Assembly (NCBI GenBank): GCA_013329165.1 | Contig: DUKV01000069.1 | Span: 1-53,710, forward strand | DNA from: Methanocalculus sp. | Lineage (GTDB): Archaea; Halobacteriota; Methanomicrobia; Methanomicrobiales; Methanocorpusculaceae | Direction: 5' to 3' | DNA length: 53,710 bases | Shown here: piece by piece, positions 34,163-43,994 of the stretch | Numbering within the stretch: the first letter of the stretch is position 1 | Layout: every line of letters starts with the position of its first letter | Translations under genes and position numbers: made by a program | The notes under the pieces: generated by a model | Seen by the model: the letters and a program-made list of their open reading frames with translations, nothing else | Database searches by the model: none | What the model was told of the DNA's origin: nothing

Positions 34163-35338
34163 ATGGATCAGCCCGGAGATCGGAATGTTCAGATCATCAT
34201 CGTGGTCATGGGGCTTCTCCTCGCAACAGCAGCTGAGCTGATCTTTCATGTCGGATACGGCGTTGTCTCGGCCTATACACATCTCTACTATATCATCATC
34301 GTTATCTCCGCATTCTATCTCCGGTACTATGGCGTCGCTGTCGGGGGGTATCTGGCAGTTGTGCATCTGTCTGCTGATTTTATCCTGACCGGAACCATTT
34401 CAGCAGATGTCGCATTTCGTGCGGCCTCGTTCATCATTGTCGGGCTCCTCTCCAGCCATCTCTTCTCAACCTACATCAGGGAAGAGCGGGTGAAGGAGGC
34501 ACTTGAGGATAGCATGTATCGGGTGCGGGCGATGATGGTGAGTGAGGATGATATCGTGAAGATGAGAAAGGGGGGCGATCTCCCCGCTCTTCTGAATGTC
34601 CTTGCACATGGCGAGCTGGATCAGCGGTACAGTGCAATCGATGCCCTCGGTCTCCTCCGCGATCCCCGTGCCATCGAACTCCTTGTTGAAACCCTGCAGA
34701 GCGATGCGTACTCAGGGCTTCGGTGGAAGGCGGCAGAAGCGCTTGCCCGTATAGGTACGCCTGCTGTTGGGCCCCTGCTCACGCTCCTTGATGATCCGGA
34801 TGAGGATCTCCGGTGGAAGGTGGCGATCGCCCTCGGCGAGATCGGGGATCCGCGGGCAGTTGCCCCACTCATTACACTCCTTGATGATCCCGATGCCTAT
34901 GTCCGGAGCAGGGCAGCCCTTGCACTCGGATCCATTGGGGATCCGGCGATCACCGCCCTGACAGAGTCTCTTTCATCCCCTGATCCAGCGATCAGGGCTG
35001 CTGTTATTTCGGCACTTGGGGGAATCGGATCAGATCAGGTGATCCCGCCCCTCATCGATGCCCTCTTTGATCCCGTCGATATGGTCAGCCTTGAAGCGGC
35101 GATGTCGCTTGCAAAGATCGGATCCCCGGCCATCCCCCTGTTCATGGAGGCCCTTGTATCCGCGTCTCCTGAGGATCGGCGTGCTCTTCTGCATCGGGGC
35201 CTTGGAGACGTCATCACCGGGATCTGTGCGGATGCTGATTCCAACCAGCGTAAGCAGCTTGCATCATCTCTCGAAGAACTCGCCGATCCAACCCTCTTAC
35301 CTTTCATTGAAGAATTGATGGCTGAGAAATCAGAATAA
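34163..35338 (+). CDS. Membrane-anchored HEAT-repeat protein
   Basis: 391 residues. Three or four N-terminal helices (about 10-105: VQIIIVVMGLLLATAAELI, LYYIIIVISAFYL, AASFIIVGLLSSHLF) resemble the membrane part of some sensor kinases. A linker helix leads to about seven HEAT/PBS-lyase repeats of 31 residues (for example GLRWKAAEALARIGTPAVGPLL). No kinase or cyclase domain follows, so the HEAT solenoid itself is the output. First gene of the run leading to the polymerase subunit. Ligand and partner unknown. Confidence 0.85.
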   Translation: MDQPGDRNVQIIIVVMGLLLATAAELIFHVGYGVVSAYTHLYYIIIVISAFYLRYYGVAVGGYLAVVHLSADFILTGTISADVAFRAASFIIVGLLSSHLFSTYIREERVKEALEDSMYRVRAMMVSEDDIVKMRKGGDLPALLNVLAHGELDQRYSAIDALGLLRDPRAIELLVETLQSDAYSGLRWKAAEALARIGTPAVGPLLTLLDDPDEDLRWKVAIALGEIGDPRAVAPLITLLDDPDAYVRSRAALALGSIGDPAITALTESLSSPDPAIRAAVISALGGIGSDQVIPPLIDALFDPVDMVSLEAAMSLAKIGSPAIPLFMEALVSASPEDRRALLHRGLGDVITGICADADSNQRKQLASSLEELADPTLLPFIEELMAEKSE

Positions 35339-35389
35339 CTGTTTGGATTGCCTTTTTTGGAGAAATATGCCTGATATAGGTAAGCTTTA

Positions 35390-36130
35390 TTGACTGGGGG
35401 ATACCAGATCACTCTTGTGTACGGGAAATTTGGGTATGAATTTTGTGTTGAGAAGGATGACCTGAAGGTCTGTTTTTCAAAAGACGACGATTTTCTTCGG
35501 TATCACCGCAACCTTGGCGGAACTGTTGTGGAGCGGATCATCGCGTCTGAATCCGGGACGGTGATCATCAATCCCGTGGAGCCTTTGAACCTGCCTGATG
35601 AGGTGACCCGTTTCCTTGAGATCCGGTTCGAGCCGATCGAGATCGAGCCTGAGGCAACACGCCGGATTTATGTCACCTTTCCGATTGAGATTGCGGTATT
35701 TATCATGAAAGATGAAGCCTACCGGTGCATCGATATCTTCTCGAGGGTTCCGCCGAAGTACTCGCTCTATGGGCCGACCGATACTGGTGTGATCACCCGG
35801 TACCACTGGAGCGATGTCTTCCTCAGACGTCCTGAACCGGATCCAAGCCTCTACGGGGTGGTTGAACTGGATCTGATGAATACGACAAAGAACTGGATTG
35901 AGGTCTCCCGGGTCGTCTTTGAGAACTATGGGATGAAGATCTACTATGATACTGATCTCGTCTCCATGAGTGCCGGTTTGAAGATCTTCAAGCCGACGCT
36001 TGCCTATTCTGCCTTTGAGGATAAGCCGATCCGGACCGGTATGCAGAAGTCGATCGAGCTGTACTACTCACGGAAGCTTGCGGGCGTTAATACACTGGCG
36101 TACTATTCGATGGAGGAGGGGCTGATCTAG
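35390..36130 (+). CDS. DUF432 protein
   Basis: 246 residues from TTG 35390; GTG 35417, 14 nt after GGGGGAT, is a possible alternative start. The chain is a beta-rich soluble protein with PIEIAVFIMKDEAYRCIDIF and SKYSLYGPTDTG-like segments that match DUF432, a family of unknown function commonly found next to MscS genes in methanogens. Here too the mscS gene begins at the base after its stop codon. Probably a regulatory or accessory protein of the channel, by association. Confidence 0.8.
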   Translation: MTGGYQITLVYGKFGYEFCVEKDDLKVCFSKDDDFLRYHRNLGGTVVERIIASESGTVIINPVEPLNLPDEVTRFLEIRFEPIEIEPEATRRIYVTFPIEIAVFIMKDEAYRCIDIFSRVPPKYSLYGPTDTGVITRYHWSDVFLRRPEPDPSLYGVVELDLMNTTKNWIEVSRVVFENYGMKIYYDTDLVSMSAGLKIFKPTLAYSAFEDKPIRTGMQKSIELYYSRKLAGVNTLAYYSMEEGLI

Positions 36131-37090
36131 ATGAGTGCTATTAATGATACGCTCGAAAGTACCGGGTCGGTCTTTGATCTGCTTTCAACACCTGTTCTTG
36201 GGGAGATCACCGTGCTCGATCTCCTCTGGGTCGCAATCATCGGCATTGCTGGTGTTATTATTGTGCGCATCGTCAGGATGTGGCTGAAACGGAGTTTTGG
36301 CGAGAAGATGCCGAAATCCGATCTCGATCTCGCGATCACCCTCGTTTCGTACTTTGTCTATTTTGTGGTGATCCTCAGCATCCTCCCCTATCTCCATTTC
36401 GATCTCTCCGGCCTCTTTGTTGCAGGAGGTATCATCGCAGTCGCCATTGCGTTTGCAACCCAGAATATCGTAGCGAACCTGGTATCTGGAATTTTCCTGC
36501 TCTTTGAGCGGCCGATCAAGATCGGTGACAACATCTCAATCGGATCGCTGACTGCAACAGTCCAGAAGATCCAGATCATGTCGACGATTGTCCGTACCTA
36601 CGATGGTACCTATGTCAGGGTCCCAAACTCAACACTCTTCACAAGCGATATCACGAACCTCGTTATCCACCCGGCACGCCGGTTTGATTACACGATCGGC
36701 ATCCGGTACCAGGATGATGCAGATACAGCGATCAGTATCATCAAAGCGATGATCGAGAAAGAGCCATATGCATTAAAAAGCCCCGGCCCATCTGTCTATG
36801 TGGACAAGCTCGATGATTCGAGTGTGAATATCGTGGTGAAGATCTGGGCTCCCTCCCTCTACTGGTGGGGGCTCAGGACAGAGCTGCTCTTGAAGTTAAA
36901 GGTGGAGCTTGAGAAGAATGGCATCCAGATACCCTTCCCCCAGAGGGAGCTCTGGTTCAATAGTATCTTAAAGGCCGATATGAAGGCTGTGAAAGCGCCT
37001 CCTCCGGTCAAAGAGATTCCTTTCCAGGGTGATGCCGCCCCTGATGCAGAGATTGGGAAATCCAGGCCCGGGGATACCTATGACTGGTAG
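36131..37090 (+). CDS. mscS: Small-conductance mechanosensitive channel, MscS family
   Basis: 319-residue channel opened by membrane tension to release solutes during osmotic downshift. Three membrane helices lie at about 30-130, the last being the Gly/Ala-rich pore helix (VAGGIIAVAIAFATQNIVAN). The beta domain follows with IKIGDNISIG and VRTYDGTYVRVPNSTLF, then the alpha/beta C-terminal domain ending near IQIPFPQRELWF. A polar tail of some 40 residues is added. It starts directly after the DUF432 stop and overlaps the next HEAT gene by 11 nt. Confidence 0.93.
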   Translation: MSAINDTLESTGSVFDLLSTPVLGEITVLDLLWVAIIGIAGVIIVRIVRMWLKRSFGEKMPKSDLDLAITLVSYFVYFVVILSILPYLHFDLSGLFVAGGIIAVAIAFATQNIVANLVSGIFLLFERPIKIGDNISIGSLTATVQKIQIMSTIVRTYDGTYVRVPNSTLFTSDITNLVIHPARRFDYTIGIRYQDDADTAISIIKAMIEKEPYALKSPGPSVYVDKLDDSSVNIVVKIWAPSLYWWGLRTELLLKLKVELEKNGIQIPFPQRELWFNSILKADMKAVKAPPPVKEIPFQGDAAPDAEIGKSRPGDTYDW

Positions 37091-37583
37091 GGACGCGATC
37101 CTTGCCCTGAAGAAGGCGGTAGGGGAGCCCGATCTTGCTGCCCGGCGATCAGCAGAGGAGGCACTTGCCGCCCTTGGTCCCGATGCGGTTCCCGAGATTG
37201 TCCGTGCACTCGGCGAGGCGCCGCAGACGATGCGGTGGTATCTCTCCCGTGCGATTGCCCGGATGGGTCTGCCTGCGTTTGAGCCGGTGATCGAGGCGAT
37301 CCGATCCTCTGATAATCCAGAGGTGCGGCGGTACCTGACTGCCTCGCTTGCTGCTCTGGGTGAAGCGGCGATACCGCTCCTTGTCAGGCTGCTTGCGGAT
37401 GATGATGTTGCAGTCCGCGGGGCAGCGGCACTGGCGCTCTGCAGAATCGGCGATCCGGCCATGCCAGCACTGAAGGAGGCGAGTCAGTGTGATGATCCCT
37501 TCCTCAGGAACTCTGCCTCCCTTGTCCTCTTCCGGATGGGTGAAGAAGGGATCATGGAACTCTTTTCAGAAGCCGGGGAGTAA
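37080..37583 (+). CDS. Small HEAT-repeat protein
   Basis: 167 residues, almost entirely four or five HEAT repeats (for example [21 protein letters not shown] and [20 protein letters not shown]). The ATG at 37080 overlaps the end of mscS by 11 nt and is preceded by GGGGAT, which sets the start; the frame is open further upstream inside mscS. It ends 5 nt before the polymerase gene. Probably a binding scaffold; whether it belongs with the channel or the polymerase is not clear. Confidence 0.8.
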   Translation: MTGRDAILALKKAVGEPDLAARRSAEEALAALGPDAVPEIVRALGEAPQTMRWYLSRAIARMGLPAFEPVIEAIRSSDNPEVRRYLTASLAALGEAAIPLLVRLLADDDVAVRGAAALALCRIGDPAMPALKEASQCDDPFLRNSASLVLFRMGEEGIMELFSEAGE

Positions 37584-37588
37584 AACCA

Positions 37589-40500
37589 ATGGAGCTTCCA
37601 GCGATGTCGCAAGCGATGGAAGCCTATCTTGCTTCCCTGAACCGTCAGCTTGAGCAGGCCCTCTCGATAGCACAAGAGGCACGATCACGGGGTGTTGATC
37701 CGTCGATTACCCCGGAGATCCCGATCGCAAGCGATCTCGCGGATCGTGTCGAGGCGCTCCTTGATATCCCCGGTGTAGCAGCACGGATCCGTGAGCTTGA
37801 ATCCGTGATGTCCCGTGAGGAAGCGGCGCTTAAAATAGGTGATGATTTTGTTGCCCGGAAGTTCGGGGAGACCTCGCGTGAGGAGGTGGTCGATCACGCG
37901 ATCCGGTGTTCGATGGCACTCCTGACCGAGGGTGTCGTCTCTGCCCCCAAGGAAGGGATTGCGAAGGTGGGATTTGGCAGGAACGATGATGGTACCGAGT
38001 ATCTGAAGATCTACTATGCCGGACCGATCAGATCAGCCGGGGGTACCGCACAGGCACTCTCGGTGCTTGTCGGCGACTATGTCAGGCAGGCGCTTGGGAT
38101 CAACCGGTATATCCCGCGCCAGAATGAGATTGAACGATATATAGAGGAGATCAGGCAGTACAATACTATCCTGAGCCTCCAGTATGCACCGACAGACGCG
38201 GAGCTCCGGCTGATCATCGGGAACTGCCCGGTCTGTATCGATGGCGAACCGACCGAAAAAGAGGAGGTCTCAGGATACCGGAACCTCGAGCGGGTGGAGA
38301 CGAATGCCGTCCGTGGCGGGATGGCGCTTGTCATTGCAGAAGGTCTCGCCCTGAAGGCCCCAAAAGTCCAGAAGAATGTCAGAAAGATGAAGATGGAGGG
38401 GTGGGAGTGGCTTGATCAGCTCGTCTCAGGTGCGAAGTCCGGTGATGAGGAGGTAGTGCAGGGGATCAGGCCCAAAGACAAGTTCATCCAGGATACCATC
38501 GCCGGCAGGCCTGTCTTTGCCTATCCGATGCGGAAAGGCGGGTTCCGGCTCAGGCTTGGCCGGGCAAGAAACACCGGGCTTGCCGCAGCCGGACTTCATC
38601 CCGCGACGATGTACATCCTCGGCGAGTATCTCTCCCCCGGCACCCAGATGAAGGTGGAGCGTCCTGGAAAGGCGGCCGGGGTCGTGCCGGTCGATTCGAT
38701 CGAAGGGCCGACGGTCCGGCTCAAATCAGGTGAGGTGCGGCGGATCGACTCCGCTGATGAGGCGATCGCTCTTTCAAAGGAGATCGAGCATATTCTTGAT
38801 GTCGGTGAGATCTTAATCAGTTACGGGGAGTTCCTCGAGAATAATCATGTGCTGATCCCTCCCTCCTACTGTGAGGAGTGGTGGCTCCAGGAGGGTGGTC
38901 CCCGGCATCCCGAAAATGAGATGGAGGCGATCAGCTTTGCACTGGATGGTGCGTATCTCCATCCCGACTATACCTGGTTCTTTGATGATCTCTCCCAGGA
39001 GGAGTTCTGCCGGCTCGCTGATCTGGTGGTGGAGCATGGCCGGATGGAAGATGGCGTACTGAGGGTGCAGCATGATCCTGAGGTAAAAGTCCTCATTGAG
39101 GAGACGCTTGTTCCACACACGGTGGAGGGGGACGAGATCGTTCTTCGTACCTGCTATTCATTCCTCGCCTGCCTCGGCCTCGGCCTCGATCTCTCGCGCC
39201 GCCCGGGCTGGGAGAGCCTGCCTGACTGCGCAAACGGTCTTCTCTCTGCGGCTCACCTGAGCGGGTTCAGGCTCCGTTCAAAGGCGGGAACCCGGATCGG
39301 CGGCAGGATGGGCCGCCCCGGCAAATCAGCTCCACGGAAGATGAAGACGGCACCGCATGCCCTCTTCCCGATCGGAACCGATGGCGGTGCCCGCCGATCC
39401 TTCCAGGGGGCGGGCGCAAAGCGGCGGCAGGAGAAGATGGAGGACGGGGATCTCTTCATCGATATCGAGACACAGGGGCAGATCGCAATCGAGGTGGGTG
39501 AGCGGCGGTGCACCGTCTGCGGGGAGAAGACCTTCTGGAACCGGTGTGCCTGCGGGGGGCATACACTGCCGGTCTTCCGGTGCGTACACTGCAACAAGGA
39601 GGTTCTGGAAGGCGAGCGGTGCCCACGGTGCGATGCCCCCCTCACCTGCAACGTTGAGGTTGAGGTGAATATTAAAAAGGTGTATGAATCGGCACTTGAT
39701 ACTCTTGGGATGGTTCAATCAGATCTGAAGCTCCTGAAGGGCGTGAAGGGGCTGATCTCCCGTGAGCGATCGGTTGAGCCGATCGAGAAGGGTATCCTCC
39801 GGGCGGTGCGGGATCTCTTCGTCTTCAAGGACGGGACCGTCCGGTACGATATGATCGATCTCCCCCTCACCCATTTCAGGCCATCCGAGATCGGGGTCTC
39901 TCCCGGGAGGCTCCGTGAGCTTGGGTACCTGAAGGATTATGAGGGGAGGGATCTGGTGGATGATGACCAGATCTGTGAGCTGAAACCGCAGGATATCCTC
40001 GTCTCAGAGGATTGCGGGGAGTATCTCCTCAAGGTGGCAGGGTTTATGGATGATCTACTCGAGAAGGTGTATGGCCTGCCCCGGTTCTATAATGCAGAGA
40101 AACCCCAGGATCTCGTCGGCCAGCTCTTAATCGGGCTTGCTCCGCATACGAGTGCAGGCGTCCTTGCCCGGCTGATCGGTTTCTCGAAGGCACTTGTCGG
40201 GTATGCTCACCCCTTCTTCCATGCGGCAAAACGGCGGAACTGTTTCCATGGCGATACAGAGATCGAGGTGTACGGGCCGTCCGGCTGGAAGAAGATGCCG
40301 ATCCGGGATTTTGTTCTTGAGAATTTTGATATCTCGCAGCCCGGATGCGACCGGCTCGGGACATATTATTCAGATCCGGCATCTCCCCACCTGGCTGTCG
40401 CAGTGGATACAAACGGAAACCAGAAGATGCGGAAGATCACCTCGGTCTCGGTGCATCGTGCCCCGGCACATCTCATCCTCTTTGAGACAGAACGGGGGAA

Positions 40501-41485
40501 GAAGCTCGCGGTAACACCGGATCATGCGATGCTGGTCTGGGATTGCGCATACCTGAAAAAGATCCGGGCACTTGAGGTGAAGCCGGGGGCCCGCGTGCCG
40601 GTGCTGGAGGGGGGGATGGTGATTGCGGATACGATCAAGACTGCAGATCCGGTTCCCTGCCTTGATGATCGGGTGTACTGTCTGACGGTGGCAGACGATC
40701 ACACCCTGCATGCAAACGGGATCTTCTGCGGCCAGTGCGACGGTGATGAGGACTGTGTGATGCTGCTCTTAGATGGCCTGATCAACTTCTCGCGGTCGTT
40801 TCTGCCCGAGACCCGGGGTGGTTCGATGGATGCCCCGCTTGTCCTGACGAGCCGGATCGACCCAAGCGAGGTCGATAAGGAGACGCTGAACGTGGATCTG
40901 ATGCGCACGTATCCGCTCTCTGTGTACGAGGCATGTCTCACCTATACGCAGCCAAAAGAGCTTGAGGCCGTGGTGGACCACGTGGAGAACCGGATCGGCA
41001 CCCCCGATCAGTATGAGGGGTTCTCGTTCACCCATGATACAACCGATATCTCGGCTGGACCCGCGACGACGATGTATACCCGGCTTGGGTCGATGGTTGA
41101 TAAGCTGGATGCGGAGCTTCTCCTTGCGAAGATGATCCGGGCGGTGGATGAGGATGATCTCGCAGAGCGTGTCCTGACGACGCATTTCATCCGGGACATG
41201 ATCGGAAACCTGAATGCCTTCTCAAAGCAGGGGTTCCGGTGCGCCCGGTGCGGCCAGAAGTATCGCCGGATGCCGCTTGCCGGGAAATGCCGGTGCGGGA
41301 ACAAGATCATCGCCACCGTCTCGGAGGGATCGGTGAAGAAGTACCTGGCGGCATCGCTCTCGATCTGCGAGCAGTTTAAGGTCTCCGAGTACACGAAGCA
41401 GCGGATTGCGGTGATCGATGCCTCGATCAACTCGACATTCGGGGACGAGGTGAAGCTCCAGCTGGGGCTTGCGGATTTTATGTAG
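37589..41485 (+). CDS. polC: DNA polymerase D large subunit DP2, with mini-intein
   Basis: Catalytic subunit of the archaeal replicative family-D polymerase. The translated chain is 1298 residues, of which 165 (885-1049) are an intein; the spliced protein has 1133, normal for DP2. The core includes [19 protein letters not shown] near residue 140, a zinc-binding region ([23 protein letters not shown]), and the catalytic [14 protein letters not shown] following the intein. A second zinc motif ([12 protein letters not shown]) lies close to the C-terminus. The gene is 5 nt after the small HEAT gene. A six-T run at 41497-41502, 11 nt after the stop, may end transcription. The DP1 subunit gene is not in the window. 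Confidence 0.96.
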   Translation: MELPAMSQAMEAYLASLNRQLEQALSIAQEARSRGVDPSITPEIPIASDLADRVEALLDIPGVAARIRELESVMSREEAALKIGDDFVARKFGETSREEVVDHAIRCSMALLTEGVVSAPKEGIAKVGFGRNDDGTEYLKIYYAGPIRSAGGTAQALSVLVGDYVRQALGINRYIPRQNEIERYIEEIRQYNTILSLQYAPTDAELRLIIGNCPVCIDGEPTEKEEVSGYRNLERVETNAVRGGMALVIAEGLALKAPKVQKNVRKMKMEGWEWLDQLVSGAKSGDEEVVQGIRPKDKFIQDTIAGRPVFAYPMRKGGFRLRLGRARNTGLAAAGLHPATMYILGEYLSPGTQMKVERPGKAAGVVPVDSIEGPTVRLKSGEVRRIDSADEAIALSKEIEHILDVGEILISYGEFLENNHVLIPPSYCEEWWLQEGGPRHPENEMEAISFALDGAYLHPDYTWFFDDLSQEEFCRLADLVVEHGRMEDGVLRVQHDPEVKVLIEETLVPHTVEGDEIVLRTCYSFLACLGLGLDLSRRPGWESLPDCANGLLSAAHLSGFRLRSKAGTRIGGRMGRPGKSAPRKMKTAPHALFPIGTDGGARRSFQGAGAKRRQEKMEDGDLFIDIETQGQIAIEVGERRCTVCGEKTFWNRCACGGHTLPVFRCVHCNKEVLEGERCPRCDAPLTCNVEVEVNIKKVYESALDTLGMVQSDLKLLKGVKGLISRERSVEPIEKGILRAVRDLFVFKDGTVRYDMIDLPLTHFRPSEIGVSPGRLRELGYLKDYEGRDLVDDDQICELKPQDILVSEDCGEYLLKVAGFMDDLLEKVYGLPRFYNAEKPQDLVGQLLIGLAPHTSAGVLARLIGFSKALVGYAHPFFHAAKRRNCFHGDTEIEVYGPSGWKKMPIRDFVLENFDISQPGCDRLGTYYSDPASPHLAVAVDTNGNQKMRKITSVSVHRAPAHLILFETERGKKLAVTPDHAMLVWDCAYLKKIRALEVKPGARVPVLEGGMVIADTIKTADPVPCLDDRVYCLTVADDHTLHANGIFCGQCDGDEDCVMLLLDGLINFSRSFLPETRGGSMDAPLVLTSRIDPSEVDKETLNVDLMRTYPLSVYEACLTYTQPKELEAVVDHVENRIGTPDQYEGFSFTHDTTDISAGPATTMYTRLGSMVDKLDAELLLAKMIRAVDEDDLAERVLTTHFIRDMIGNLNAFSKQGFRCARCGQKYRRMPLAGKCRCGNKIIATVSEGSVKKYLAASLSICEQFKVSEYTKQRIAVIDASINSTFGDEVKLQLGLADFM
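40241..40735 (+). other. DP2 mini-intein (165 residues)
   Basis: Protein-splicing element in frame within polC. It starts with Cys in [10 protein letters not shown] (block A), has the block B histidine in AVTPDHAML, block F in [15 protein letters not shown], and ends GIFCGQ just before the extein Cys of CDGDED. The last intein residue is Gln rather than the usual Asn, and the penultimate residue is Gly, not His. Gln-terminated inteins are known at this same DP2 site in Pyrococcus. There is no homing endonuclease domain, so it cannot move on its own. The insertion interrupts the polymerase active site, so splicing should be needed for activity. Confidence 0.92.
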
Positions 41486-41496
41486 ATCGAGGAATG

Positions 41497-41502
41497 TTTT
41501 TT
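41497..41502 (+). terminator. Oligo-T run after polC
   Basis: Six consecutive T residues 11 nt after the polC stop codon and about 30 nt before the tRNA gene. Archaeal RNA polymerase often terminates at such runs. No hairpin is needed or seen. Confidence 0.4.
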
Positions 41503-41532
41503 GCATTAGAGCGCAAATATACTTCCTTCAGT

Positions 41533-41615
41533 GCGAGTGTTACCGAGAGGCCAAAGGTGATCGACTCAAGATCGATTCCCGTAGGGGTTCGCAGGTTCGA
41601 CTCCTGCCACTCGCA
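41533..41615 (+). tRNA. tRNA-Leu (anticodon CAA)
   Basis: 83 nt, class II tRNA. Acceptor stem GCGAGTG pairs with CACTCGC, discriminator A at 41615, no encoded CCA. The anticodon stem ATCGA/TCGAT encloses loop CTCAAGA with CAA at 41567-41569, reading UUG. The long variable arm forms a stem CCC-GTA-GGGG. T-arm GCAGG-TTCGACT-CCTGC is regular. No intron. Bases 41616-41804 between it and the MFS gene show no gene. Confidence 0.95.
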
Positions 41616-41804
41616 TCGTTTTTATTGGGCTGGTTATTTATTTTGATTTTGATGGTAGTGCCCAATTTCAATGTAATCTGTTTCTTGGCATTGTTAGCAT
41701 CCTGTTAGGCCATTACAATTCATCCAAGGGTATCGGTTCTTGGACCCATCGATTGTGATGATCCGAACCGGACAGGGATCTGCAGCATCTTTCACATAAG
41801 AGAA

Positions 41805-43265
41805 CTATCTGTTCTCTGTCCGTTCTCTGTCTCTCCCCACATCCTCGATCCCTCGCAGTGCTGAAACAATGATTGCCGGGACCGTGAGCAGTGATGAGAT
41901 AACAAGAACAAATGCAATCCCCTGGGTGAACGTTATCTGCGTTTCCACTGGCATATTCATACCGCCTACAACGAAAATGTTCATCATCATCTCCAGGGGG
42001 ATGGTAGCGATCAGCAGAGGAAGGGCAATTGTCATGGAGATTACCATGCCAGTGTTGTTCAGGAATGCACGCATTGCTGATGCTACCCCCCTTCGTTCGA
42101 ATGGCACAGAAGCCATAATCGCGCTTGTATTTGGTGGCTGGAAAAGCCCACTTCCGAACCCGTTCACAAACATCCAGCCCCCGAGAATCCAGTATGGCGT
42201 GTCGTACTGCATCAGAGCCAACCCAACAAGCCCCACAAGAGAGATTATGAGCCCTCCGGTACTGATCAACCGTGATCCGTATTTATCGGAGAGATTTCCC
42301 CCAATTGGCCCGGAGATGATGAGCCCAATTGCTAGTGGTGTAATAAGGATGCTTGCCGTGAGCGGGTCGTACCCCCGCATGCCCTGGAAGAAGAGAATCA
42401 ACAGGATCATGACAGCGCCACGGGCAATTGAGTTCAAAAAGGAGCTTGCCTGCCCGTAAGCAAAAATACGGATCTTAAACAGGGACAAGTCGATCAGCGG
42501 ATGCGGGATAGTACGTTCACGCCAGAAAAATGCAGCAAATGAAATAATCCCGACCGTAAGAATTGTCAGCATCAAAACTGACAGAAGCCCGAAGAGAAGC
42601 CCGACACTCAGGTAGATGGTCAGCGTCACGAATGCAACCGTAAAGAGGAGCATCCCCCATAGATCAAACGGTTCGTCCCTGCTGAACTCGTTCATTTCCC
42701 GAAGCCGGGTATGGGCGATATATGCAACAGCGAGTCCGATTGGCACGTTGAAAAAAAAGTTCAACCTCCAGTTAATCAGTGTCAGGAAGCCGCCAAGGAT
42801 CGGGCCGACAACAAACGCGGCTGCCATGATCATGGAGAGGATCCCCATTGCTTTCCCGAGTTCATAGCGGGGAAATGCATCGACAACGAGAAGGGTACCG
42901 TTTGCAACGAGAAAAGCACCCCCGATCGCTTGGAGAATACGAAACCCGATAAGTTGGGTGATATCTGCCGCAAATCCACACAGGAGCGACCCGATAGTGA
43001 AAACAACAAGTCCGAAGACATAGAGCTTTTTTCGCCCATACATATCGGCAAACCGTCCGCATGCCGGTGCAAGTATGGTGATAATAAGCGTGTAAGCGAT
43101 GAGCACCCACATAACGCCGATGAGCGTTGTATTCAGATCCATCATTATCGTCGGGAGTGCGATGATCAGGGTGTTCGCATTCAGTATGCCAACGAGTGTT
43201 CCCAGCGAGGCAACGGCAAGGGCAACCCATTTATAGTGATCAGTATCGGTAAGTGGAGCAGTCAA
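41805..43265 (-). CDS. Multidrug efflux MFS transporter (DHA2-like)
   Basis: 486-residue proton-driven exporter with about 14 membrane helices and motif A-like RFADMYGRKKLYV. Length and the 14-helix layout fit the QacA/EmrB group. Start TTG 43265 is preceded by GGAGAA at suitable spacing. The C-terminal tail RDRERTENR comes from an imperfect 11-bp tandem repeat (41811-41821 and 41822-41832), making it a possible slippage site. It follows the marR gene by about 80 nt on the same strand and is likely controlled by it. Confidence 0.9.
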   Translation of the reverse strand: MTAPLTDTDHYKWVALAVASLGTLVGILNANTLIIALPTIMMDLNTTLIGVMWVLIAYTLIITILAPACGRFADMYGRKKLYVFGLVVFTIGSLLCGFAADITQLIGFRILQAIGGAFLVANGTLLVVDAFPRYELGKAMGILSMIMAAAFVVGPILGGFLTLINWRLNFFFNVPIGLAVAYIAHTRLREMNEFSRDEPFDLWGMLLFTVAFVTLTIYLSVGLLFGLLSVLMLTILTVGIISFAAFFWRERTIPHPLIDLSLFKIRIFAYGQASSFLNSIARGAVMILLILFFQGMRGYDPLTASILITPLAIGLIISGPIGGNLSDKYGSRLISTGGLIISLVGLVGLALMQYDTPYWILGGWMFVNGFGSGLFQPPNTSAIMASVPFERRGVASAMRAFLNNTGMVISMTIALPLLIATIPLEMMMNIFVVGGMNMPVETQITFTQGIAFVLVISSLLTVPAIIVSALRGIEDVGRDRERTENR

Positions 43266-43348
43266 ATGGTTCTCCTTCCTTTTCTATTTAGAGTGAATAT
43301 TTCGGGTAGGGAAATGTATGCGGAACACGACATGTCCTTCTGGATTTT

Positions 43349-43801
43349 CTATGCAGCTTCTTCTGGGTCCAATGAGAATATCTGGCCTATGTTTACGATC
43401 ATTCTGTCCAGGAGATTATGCATCATGTCCCTTTCCTCATCGGTAAACCCATTGAGGAGGGACTCATCAATGAAATTGCTTACTTCAAGAATTGCATCTT
43501 TCATCTCGTTTCCCTCCTCAGTCAGAGAGATGAGGTAAGCTCGATAATTTTCTGGGTCACGTCGACGCCGGATATACCCTGCTTCATTGAGTTTCCTGAT
43601 CACACGGGTGCCTATCGCTTTGTCTACACCGATCATAGAGGCCAGTGTTTCCTGTCTCACTTCAGTATCTTCTGTTAGATAGATCAGAAACGCAGCCTGG
43701 CCCGGGCCAAGTGGATGAGGGAAAAGTTTGGTGAATAGTGTGCGATTGGACCAATAGAGATATCCAATTTTTTTCGTGACGCGTTCATACTTCATTGACA
43801 T
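43349..43801 (-). CDS. MarR-family transcriptional regulator
   Basis: 150 residues, winged-helix regulator. The DNA-binding part is recognisable in ETLASMIGVDKAIGTRVIRKLNEAGYIRRRRDPENYRAY, flanked by dimerisation helices. Start at ATG 43801 (ATG 43795 also possible) agrees with a TATA box 26-30 nt upstream and a leaderless mRNA. An inverted repeat overlaps the transcription and translation start, so it most likely represses itself and the downstream efflux gene and is released by a ligand. Confidence 0.9.
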   Translation of the reverse strand: MSMKYERVTKKIGYLYWSNRTLFTKLFPHPLGPGQAAFLIYLTEDTEVRQETLASMIGVDKAIGTRVIRKLNEAGYIRRRRDPENYRAYLISLTEEGNEMKDAILEVSNFIDESLLNGFTDEERDMMHNLLDRMIVNIGQIFSLDPEEAA

Positions 43802-43816
43802 TAGTTGATATGTCAA
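43795..43816. promoter_or_regulatory. Operator: inverted repeat at the marR start
   Basis: TTGACAT-(8 nt)-ATGTCAA, a perfect 7-bp inverted repeat with centre-to-centre spacing typical of MarR sites. It covers the predicted start of transcription and the start codon of marR. No second copy was seen in front of the MFS gene, which supports a single promoter for the pair. Confidence 0.65.
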
Positions 43817-43822
43817 TTGAGG

Positions 43823-43836
43823 TATTTATATTTCTC
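43823..43836 (-). promoter_or_regulatory. TATA box of the marR-MFS operon
   Basis: On the minus strand reads AAATATAAATACC, centred about 28 nt before ATG 43801. It supports a leaderless transcript beginning inside the operator. Confidence 0.6.
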
Positions 43837-43969
43837 GTACGAAGGGCGGTCGAGCCTGAACTTCCGCTGTTTGTAGGCACTGGATCACAATAGGATCTCA
43901 CATAACCGCCCATTTCCTCAATTTATCCTCGATATTGGCTTTTTAATCGAAAGTAGTTTATACTACAAT

Positions 43970-43991
43970 GTGCCTATTACTGTGTAGGCAC
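43970..43991 (+). repeat. Hairpin just before the transposase start
   Basis: GTGCCTA-(8 nt)-TAGGCAC, a 7-bp inverted repeat that ends 3 nt before the transposase ATG at 43995. In RNA it would cover the initiation region and could limit translation, including that from outside transcripts. The string TGTAGGCAC also occurs at 43872-43880 in the left end. A second inverted repeat, GTAGT-TTAT-ACTAC, lies at about 43953-43966. Confidence 0.5.
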
Positions 43992-43994
43992 ACT

